Shown here in pieces: positions 56,880 to 64,000 of a stretch of DNA of 64,000 bases (its first letter is position 1; every line of letters starts with the position of its first letter). The notes under the pieces are model-generated. The model had not been told where the DNA came from. It ran no database searches and was given only the letters and a program-made list of their open reading frames with translations. The stretch lies in the NCBI GenBank assembly GCA_033060915.1, contig CM065392.1:18134501-18198500 (forward strand), read 5' to 3'. Made by a program: the position numbers and the translations under genes. The DNA is from Euryodendron excelsum (lineage: Eukaryota; Streptophyta; Magnoliopsida; Ericales; Pentaphylacaceae).

Positions 56880-56985
56880 CCTAACTCACCTTAATCAAGT
56901 TAGGTGGTGACTCCTATTTTTCTAAAAAACTCTTAGTCAAATCAATTTTCAAACCTAGTCGCACTTGTCCTTTTAGGAGGACGAG
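56880..56985 (+). other. Structured U5 end with PBS-like site (LTR C)
   Basis: CTAACT / AGTTAG stem, PBS-like TGGTGACTCCT (56905-56915, 9 of 11 to PBS A), terminal hairpin 56964-56985. Confidence 0.55.
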
Positions 56986-57847
56986 TTCTAATAACAGAGT
57001 TTCGTGTTTTAGGGTCTCCGAGCCGAAAGGACCTTGGACACCCCAAAAACAGGGGCATGACAGTTTCCTAAGTGGCTAGTGCCAAGCCAAAAAATGGCCT
57101 AGCACCACTCCTAGTGGCGCTAGTGTAAAGTTTGGCCTGGCGCTACTGTAGGAGGCGCCAATTCAGTCTTCTGTCTATAAATACAGAGCCTCCTCTAGCA
57201 TGAAAAGGGTCTGCAAACACAGTCCAAAAATCCTGCTCTTCGATATAAAGAGCTCGAGGTCCTTCCAAACCCTAGTTCCTTTTAGGTTCTTTAAACCCTT
57301 GCCTCCATATACAAACCCTAGCCTCTATGCACTTAACCCTAGCATACATACACTCATATACTAGCCTCTAAAGCTTCCATTGAAGAATTGAAGTGCTGTA
57401 CCTTGGAAGCTCTTGAAGATCAAAGCAGAGATCGAAGTAAAGCAAGCAAGCAAGCAGAACAAAAAAGACACAAGGTAGGCTTCCTATTTATGTTTACGCA
57501 ATTCCCCCCTCCCTCTTCTCTCTCCTAACCCACTTGGGTTTTCTTCTATTTTAATCCCCATCTTCTACCCTCCTTTCTTGCATGCTTGAGACAAGGAACT
57601 CCCCAGTTCATATGTAGGATTAGGCTATCGAAAGTCGCCGTGTCGGGAGCTTTATCTTAGTCTAACTGGAGACCACGTGGGTTTGACCCCCTTAATTATG
57701 TGGTGAAACCTTTAACTTTGTATGTTCACAACTTCAATTTGCATTGTGTATATCATGATCATGCATCTCTCCAAAACTTATTTTCAAACTCGTTTTCAAA
57801 ACTTTCATTAAATTTTCTTTTTCCAAACTTATTTTCAAAATCACAAT

Positions 57848-58001
57848 CTTAGAGTGATTCTAGCCTTTCTATGGTTAGAGTTGCTTTAGGAAAGTGCTAC
57901 ATTTAAAGTGACTTTCATGATCCATATTTTCAAATCCATGTTATTTTCAAAATCACAATCCTAGAATGGTTCTAATCTTTTTATAGTTAGAATCATTTTA
58001 G
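57848..58001 (+). other. Tandem long hairpins in R-U5 (LTR D3)
   Basis: Stems at 57848-57889 and 57961-58001, partly decayed relative to D5. Confidence 0.55.
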
Positions 58002-59666
58002 GAAAGTGAGATATTTTTAGAGGCTTGTAATAATCCACATTCAAATCCTTTTCCAAATTGCTTTTCAAACATAATTTCCAAAATCTCTTTTTAAATCCTC
58101 TCCAAAATCTCTTTTCAATTCTACTTTCTAAAATCTCTTCTCCAATATACTTTCTAAAAACTCTCTCCAATCTCCTTTCCAAAATTCCCTCCTAGAAGCT
58201 CCTTTCAAAAGCTTTACTTTCCAAAAATCTTTTTTCTAAAAACTCTCCCAAAAAGATCTGTTTTCCAAAATCTCTTTTCTTGGAGTTCAAGTCAAGCCCT
58301 AGAGCCATGGTTAGGAAACCCTAGTTTTCTCTTCTAAAACATGATTTCCAATCTTGCCTCAAAACATAGATTTCCAAAATCTCTATCTTCTACGTCAAAT
58401 CTTAGATTTCCAAAATCACTTTTCCTATACCAAAACTATAGCCTTCCAAACCCAAGTTTTTCAAAATTCCTTCTTTCCAATTCTTTGTCAAATCTAGTCC
58501 CCCAACTTAGGAAACTAAATCAAATCCTCCATTTCTGGAAATAAAATAAAATCATCTCTTTTTGAAAATAAAATCTAATATTTTATTTTAGGAAATAGAA
58601 ATCAAATCTTTCCTAATCTAATACTTCCTCATCCCATACCTTCCTAAATCTTAAGTTTCCAAAACTTAAACTTTCAAATCTTTGCTTAAACTTTAAGTTT
58701 CTTAATTTTTCTAAACCTAAACTTTTCCTAATTTCATACCTTTTCAAATTTCAACTTTCCAAATTCTAAATTTTTAAATCTTTCTTAAACTCAAATATTT
58801 CCTAACTTCAAGAATTTCCAAAACTCAAACTTTGAATCTTTCTAAATTCAAACCTTTCTTAAATCTAACCTTTCCAAAATCCTAAACTTTCTAATTTCCA
58901 AATCTTTCTTAAATCAAATTTTCTAAAATCAAATCTGACCAAAATCAACTTTTTCTTAAAAAGGAAACTTTCCTAAATTTTAAACTTCCCTAATTCGAAA
59001 CTTTCCTACTTCTAAGCTTTCCTAAATTCAGAACTTTCAAATTTCAAAACCTTTTCTATTTTAAACGTTCCTAATTCGGAACTTTCCTAAAATGAAACTT
59101 TCCTATTTCGAAACTCTCACAATTTCAAGATTTTCTACATTCAATCTTTTCTAGACTCCAACTTTCCAAATCATCCATGTCCAACATTCGAGTCAAATCT
59201 TTTCTAAATCCCCTCAAAGTTAAGTCAAATATTTCTTTAAGCCGCAAGTCATTCCTAAGTCCTATTTTCCTAAGTCTAGGTTTCCTAAAACCAAACTTTC
59301 CAAAATCAAGCTTTTCAAGCTTAAATCAAGTTCAAGTCAATTACATGCTTCAACTCTAGATTACCCTAAGTCATAGGATGTCTAGACCCTAGTTCGACCC
59401 TAACCCTAAAGTTAGGAAGCTTTCAACTCTTCTCCAAAGATTCTGTTTTAAACCAAGATGGTTTTTCAAATGTCAATTCAAGTCAAAATGTTTTCAAATC
59501 TTAATCTTTCCAAAACGAGTCGAAGTTCTTCTTCCAAGTTCTATCTTTCTAAATCAAAATCAATTTCAAATCCTCAAGTTCAATTTCAAATCAAAGTCAA
59601 TTCCAAGTTCAATTTTAAATCTTCTATTCAAAGTTCAAATCAAACTTTTTTCAAACCAAATTTTCT

Positions 59667-59742
59667 GTCGGACTCTTATCCAAACTACGACTGACCTAAT
59701 TCCCAAAAAAGGATACGTAGGCAACCCTTATGGGTGCGGTCA
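59667..59742 (+). other. Conserved double-hairpin block (LTR D3)
   Basis: CGGAC-TCTT-ATCCA (two arm changes relative to D5), then ACCC-TTAT-GGGT. Confidence 0.55.
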
Positions 59743-60304
59743 TAACTTTTTTCAAATTTTTAATTCTATAACCTTTTTCAAATTTTCAATTCCATAACTT
59801 TCTCAAACTTCCAAAATCTATTTTCAAATCTCTATTTCCAATTTCTAAAACTTTTCTTTCAAAAATCAAGTTTTCTTTTCAAATATCTTTTCAACATCAA
59901 ATCAAGTTCTTTTCAAATCTATTTTTAAAATCAAAGTATTTTCTTGTACTTGCATATCATGCATTGTGTTAATTTCTTTCTAAAAATTCCTTTCTAAAGT
60001 GGATAGTATTGGACATTTATTAATTAAAGATTTTGAATGAGTTAACTGTAGGGTGAATAGACATGTAGGTACCACAAGAGCGGGGTAGGGTTATGGCTTA
60101 GTGCGTCTTCCTTACATGTAACGAACCTCCGAACCTAAATCCCTGTTTTCGAAGACCAAATAGAGTTATTTTCAAAAAAGGGCTTAAATATTTTCAAAGG
60201 TTGCCAAACAACCTCTTTTTTTAAAAACCCTTTCTTGAGGAAGCTTTCAAAACCTTTTTCAAAAATCCTAAGTGTAATCTTCGGATTGTGGTTAGTTTTA
60301 AGTG

Positions 60305-60418
60305 ACCTAACTCACCTTAATCAAGTTAGGTAATGACTCCAAACTTTTTCCAAAAGCCCTTAATCAAATCAATTTTTCAATTCAAACCTAGTCGCACTCG
60401 TCTTTCTAAGAGGATGAG
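60305..60418 (+). other. Structured U5 end, decayed PBS-like site (LTR D3)
   Basis: ACCTAACT / AGTTAGGT stem, TAATGACTCCA (60331-60341, 8 of 11 to PBS A), terminal hairpin 60397-60418. Confidence 0.45.
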
Positions 60419-60490
60419 TTCCAATAAGAGAGCACTGTGTTTTTCTCACTTGTCTTTTTCAGAAGCAAAAAATTGGGGCTCGATAATGAT

Positions 60491-60807
60491 CGGTCTGTAG
60501 CAGGGCTATCCAAGGCCGCATTACATAAACTGGTTGAACACCCGTGCGTAATCATTTAACATGATACATATTTGCAGAAGTAGGATTTTTATAGTTTAAA
60601 ACATAATTTGTGTCATACATGGCAAAACTGTGCCTAATCCATAATATAAACGGACATATGGGCCTATTTGAGGCCGCCATGGTTATATTTTACAAAATGG
60701 TACAACATGCATTACCATTGGTCATCTTGACCCAAAAGCACATTAGAATAATATAGAATTTAGAAAAATTCACATTAATTTAGATAATAGAGGTTCAGGA
60801 CATTACA
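60491..60807 (+). repeat. Small solo LTR, right part
   Basis: Continues the 45 bp at 36862-36906 after element D and ends GGTTCAGGACATTACA. AT-rich, no gene. The GATCA duplication follows at 60808-60812. Confidence 0.82.
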
Positions 60808-61392
60808 GATCATCAAGCTAGTTACTTTTAGGACACCTTTCTAGGGATTCTTATCCATTCTCGACTGAGTCTGGTTACTCGAAACCTTCATGATCATTCT
60901 TGGACTTTTAAGAGTCACTCCTAGAGAAGCCGGTCCAAAAATTGCATGGTAGTCACTAGGACAGGTGCCCAAATCTTTTGTCTTGTGTCCCAAGGGTCAA
61001 AGATATGTTTTTTGCCACTTTAAGAAGTTTCCTAAGTAACTGGAACCATTCCTAGTGGAACCAAGAGAAAATTTGGCCTGGTGCCATTACAATAGGCGTC
61101 AAGGCCCAATTTTGGTTGCCTATAAATACAGACCACCCCCTGCGTATTTTAGGTTTGCCAAATTGCTCTAGAAACTCTGTCTCTTTGAAAATAGACTTCA
61201 AATTACCCCAAAACTCTAATTTTATCAAGCCTCCTTCAAACCCTAGCCTTTATACAATCCATACACTCAAACTCTAGCCTCCAAGCTCTATTAAAGGCCA
61301 AGTCCAGCCTTTTCAAAGCTCTTGAAGGTCTCTCAAGTTCAAGCCAGTCCTCCATTGAAGCCTTCAACCAAAGAAGAAGACATGGTAGGGTT
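60808..61392 (+). repeat. Element E 3' LTR, second part
   Basis: Resumes E's LTR after the second GATCA copy. Matches D5 about 38190-38790: AAAATTGCATGGTAGTCACTAG, GGAACCATTCCTAGTGGAACC palindrome (61040-61060), TATAAATA (61121-61128), CTAGCC-rich R, and the donor-like CATGGTAGGG, where it is cut by the LTR of element F. Confidence 0.82.
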
Positions 61393-61745
61393 TGTAAGCA
61401 CCCTATTTTTGCCTGCTCGGCAATCTCTAGTCCAATTGGACTTACATTCAAACTGACACAGACACATTCAAGTCTAAACTAATTTTTTCAGACTTAATTT
61501 AATCAAATCGATTGCTTCGTGGTCCCATCGGGCCCAATAGAGGCAAAATAACCAAAATGCCCTTAGGGCATTGCTCGATCTAATTCCATTTGTCACATCT
61601 TCCTAGAGATGGTAAGTTCTTTTTTCAACCTCAATTCTAGTTTCAATTTCAATCTAGACCAATCAAACTTAATTTAGCATGTCATTCGAGAAAGTTGATT
61701 CCTCAGACAGTAAGTTCATCCATTCTGGCACGTTTACAGAGAGAA
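61393..61745 (+). repeat. Element F LTR start fragment
   Basis: TGTAAGCACCCTATTTTTGCC followed by about 330 bp of U3, then an abrupt join to gag-coding sequence. The rest of the LTR, the PBS and the leader are missing, so a deletion of several kb is implied. The right limit is approximate. Confidence 0.75.
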
Positions 61746-62884
61746 TGGTCTCAAGATGGGGAGGATTACTGATCCCTATGCAAAAACCGGAGAAAGTTCT
61801 ACCACTATAGCAAAAGAGATGGCTACTGCAAGGGGGGTAATCAAGAAGAAGAGCGAGGTGTCTGCTATCTTGCCTATTCAACCACCCTAATACCGTCCCC
61901 CACTTCAATCTCACCCTGTCCTACCCATGCCCACTTTAACCATGCTCACACAAGCACCCAACTTTGGCTCTAATGGGACACGACCTAACTTTAATACGCC
62001 GGCCCGATGCTTCCGTAACTTCGATACCTTAGCCTGCACCCAAACCAAGGCCTACCATAACCTGCTAAAGAACAACATATTGAAATCCATACCAGCCCGT
62101 CCATTGCCAAGCCCTTTACCTCTAACCTTTAATGGCACCCTCACTTGTAAGTATCATTTGGGCGGCCAAGGGCATGACACCAAAAACTGCTTCTCCCTCA
62201 AGCATAAAATTCAAGACCTGATAGATAATAAGACTATTAATCTATAACCGGTGAACCATACTCCTACCCCCAATGTAACCACGAATCCTCTGTCGAACCA
62301 CATAGTCAACGTGATACTAGAGGAAATAGAGGAGGAAGGTGATTTGGACGTGATCATGGTCGAAGATTATGAAGGGGACTGAGAGACTGATGAGAAAGTG
62401 ATTGGGAGGAGGAATTCTCACTATGCCCGATCTATCTCTATAACCCCAATGAAGTGCATGATCCTTCCGACTGGCTAATTGAGGAGCCCATACTTATAGA
62501 GGAGAATTCTGCTAAAGATATGGTCATTGATAGTTGGGGTGATAAGTTTTTACACCTGAGGTATGCCGCGGTTGAATGCCACCTATTGGAGAACCCCTGA
62601 CCCTTGACTGAGTTTAATTATGAAGACATAGGTTGGGAACTAGAAAAGCCAAAAGCACTGGTAGAGCCGTTCGAGCTGGAGGGAGGCAAGCTAGCTTCCT
62701 TATTTATGGAAGAACTTGAAAAGGCCGCCGAGGATAACAAGGAGGTCAATGAAGCTGATAACTACACCATCACTGTTAACACACCCGGAGCCCTAGAAGA
62801 AGTCTTCACATGCCTTGCCTTGGTTGGGGATCACAATGATGGATGGAGCATCGAAAATGTGGGCATCATCCCAAAACCATTCTG
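61746..62884 (+). pseudogene. gag: Element F gag C-terminal part
   Basis: Frame one (61753-62247 with one stop): KMGRITDPYAKTGESST, KKKSEVSAILPIQPP, then LACTQTKAYHNLLKNNILKS, the Cys/His motif CKYHLGGQGHDTKNCFSLKH and IQDLIDNKTINL, a stop, and NPLSNHIVNVI. Frame two (about 62396-62884, one stop at 62598): LCPIYLYNPNEVHDPSDWLI, then EADNYTITVNTPGALEEVF and WSIENVGIIPKPF before TGA. Typical Tat/Ogre gag tail. D and F share the ending exactly, including the stop, so this boundary belongs to the family and is not decay. Confidence 0.82.
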
Positions 62885-64000
62885 AAAGGGATTCTCTTCA
62901 AAAGTGTACAAGAGAGGGGTGTTTTCACCCACTTTCTTTCTATCCCCTTTATTTTTGTCTTTAAATTGATGTTTCCATTTCCATTCTGCTAAAGAACTCT
63001 ATGCTTTTCATTGCAATAATAAAACGATAGTTTTTCATTCAATTGTTGTTATCTTATATTTCGTGTGAATGGTGAATGCTTTCTAAACAAGGGGTGCATT
63101 TTGTCTGATGGAAGACCTGACTTGAAGAATGATAGCATGCGTCAACCACTCGTCGAATGATCAACTTTTTGAAAAAAGATAGGATAGAGATGAGTGAGGA
63201 AAACTACCCAAAAGCAGTACTTACAGGACACTGAAGCTGAGCGATGGGTAGCCAGACTATCAAAAGGAAAAGGAGCCATCTTTCATTTTTTGATGAAAAA
63301 AAATATATATTTGATCCCTTTGCTTAACCCACTAGTGTCTCATGGGAAGCAAAATATTATTTGTCAACCCCGATCTAATACCATCCCCCCACACTGGGCC
63401 AGATAGATAATTGAGGACTCAACAAAGAATGTCATTCATCGTCCATCAAGTTGAAGCAATGTGAAGACTTTATGGATCAAGCAATCTGGTTCAAAATGAA
63501 AAAAGGGCCCTCATTTCGTTTCTCATATAGTCAAAAGCAACCATTGTCAAACTCGTTGAACCTGTTATGTTCCTTCCAAGAAAACCCCAACCTAGGGATC
63601 ATTGCCCACAATGGGTTAGAATGAAACACTAAAGAAATAGTTGAAAGAAAGAAAGTTATAGAAGTATCCACAAAGAAAAAAGAAGAGAGAAAGCAAAAAG
63701 CAAGAGTGTTCAAGGGGCAAGCTGCCTCATAAAAAAAAATTCATTTCATACCATCTTGAAGAGCATATAGTAAAGGTAAGAAGAAAAATCTAAAGGTGAT
63801 TCTAGGCAATAAAGAAGCCCAGTAGAAGCAATAGGTTCGAAGCTTTACCCTTTTCTTGCAAAAACCTGAAACCATGGCCTATATTACAACCATATTAAAG
63901 TCCACTCTGATTGAAAATAGATTTGCTTGTTCTAAATGAGTTAGACGTGTTGTCGAGGCTAAAGAAGGTTGCTAGGGGGCCAAACCCTGCCGAAAGAACA
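62885..64000 (+). other. Post-gag spacer of element F (to window end)
   Basis: Collinear with D 44649-45900: TTCAAAAGTGTACAAGAGAG, GATAGCATGCG, CCCCCCACACTGGG, AGAAAC-rich stretch, TTACCCTTTTCTTGCAAAAACCTGAAACC. No protease or pol motif in any frame before the window ends. Small open frames are unsupported. Confidence 0.6.

Larger units (their letters stand above)
52153..57062 (+). repeat. Solo giant LTR C, divergent subfamily
   Basis: 4910 bp, TGTAAGCACCCC...GGGGCATGACA, flanked by perfect 5-bp duplication GTTTC (52148-52152, 57063-57067). U3 is unlike the others: GG(A)CCAGG-GTTCTC repeats (52370-52660), 208-bp repeats (53148-53590), ATGCGCAT palindromes, TATAAATA (53967-53974). After R it carries 30-bp CCCTAG repeats (55389-55640). 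It nevertheless keeps the block near 54390-54490 (GAGAGCCACCGTGTAGGGGG), one long hairpin, the double-hairpin block and the U5 end, so these parts are conserved across subfamilies. Confidence 0.94.
36907..60485 (+). mobile_element. Element D: complete non-autonomous Ty3/gypsy element carrying an antisense gene
   Basis: 5' LTR 36907-41792 (4886 bp), PBS, leader, gag C-terminal remnant, antisense plant-mobile-domain gene, polypurine tract, 3' LTR 50665-60485 (4906 bp without the nested solo LTR C). Flanking 5-bp duplication ATGAC / ATGAT (36902-36906, 60486-60490), one change. Net length about 18.7 kb. I find no protease, RT, RNase H or integrase motif in any frame of the 8.9-kb interior, so it must have relied on a related autonomous element. 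A sample of about 110 aligned bases of the two LTRs (40695 versus 59410) shows six differences, so insertion is not recent. Confidence 0.9.
57063..60485 (+). repeat. Element D 3' LTR, second part
   Basis: Resumes with the second GTTTC copy, collinear with 5' LTR 38391-41792. Has TATAAATA (57175-57182), donor-like AAGGTAGGC (GT 57475-57476), pyrimidine tract, and ends GGGGCTCGATA, a decayed GGGGTGCGACA. TTGTCTTTTTCAG is retained just before the end (60449-60461). Confidence 0.92.

Noticed and set aside
60491..60807. Stretch between D and E's LTR as unique host sequence
   Set aside because: With 36862-36906 it forms a TG...CA unit flanked by a perfect GATCA duplication, so it is a small solo LTR.

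Overview
The window is plant nuclear DNA, almost certainly from a flowering plant with a large, repeat-rich genome. It holds no recognisable host gene, rRNA, tRNA, CRISPR array or origin. Essentially every base belongs to nested LTR retrotransposons. Two kinds are present: a Ty1/copia element of the SIRE/Maximus type (tRNA-iMet primer site, gag-pro-int-RT-RNaseH, extra downstream ORF), and several members of a Ty3/gypsy family of Tat/Ogre type with giant LTRs of 3.6-5.6 kb. The gypsy LTRs read TGTAAGC...GCGACA in their own sense direction. All protein genes are decayed. I name no species.

Layout. 1-7153: two gypsy elements on the minus strand. These are A (leader, primer site, end of the 5' LTR) and B (3' LTR plus the 3' end of its interior). 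7154-27114: the copia element on the plus strand, carrying two minus-strand solo giant LTRs, S1 (7332-12922, in its 5' LTR) and S2 (17005-21953, in the reverse transcriptase). 27115-28407: the start of another minus-strand giant LTR, S0, possibly the missing part of A's LTR. 28408-36861: the 3' part of a plus-strand gypsy element E, with an antisense accessory gene, a solo LTR S3 (29356-34055) inserted at that gene's start, then polypurine tract and 3' LTR. E's LTR is broken at 36862 by a 362-bp unrelated solo LTR, which is itself broken by element D (36907-60485). D is complete, with both LTRs, and its 3' LTR is broken by solo LTR C (52153-57062). 60808-61392: rest of E's LTR. 61393-64000: a fifth gypsy element F (LTR start fused to gag).

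The most interesting object is element D. It has paired LTRs, primer site and polypurine tract but no protease, reverse transcriptase, RNase H or integrase that I can see, only a C-terminal gag remnant. In the position of pol it carries, on the opposite strand, a plant-mobile-domain gene that looks properly spliced: one 557-codon frame without a frameshift, a 91-nt in-phase intron with a clean donor and acceptor, and an upstream non-coding exon whose splice donor is conserved in three separate elements (B, E, D). Element E carries a different antisense accessory gene in the same slot. The introns survive because the element's own genomic RNA reads them backwards.

The second notable object is the LTR. 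The transcribed R-U5 part of every giant LTR keeps a fixed series of RNA-hairpin modules whose changes are largely compensatory or G-U compatible, although the sequence between them is low-complexity and fast-changing. The series includes an 11-nt near-copy of the tRNA primer-binding site about 150 nt upstream of the true site. Upstream of the TATA box a short palindrome is position-conserved but differs in sequence between LTR subfamilies. All comparisons were made by eye within this window.
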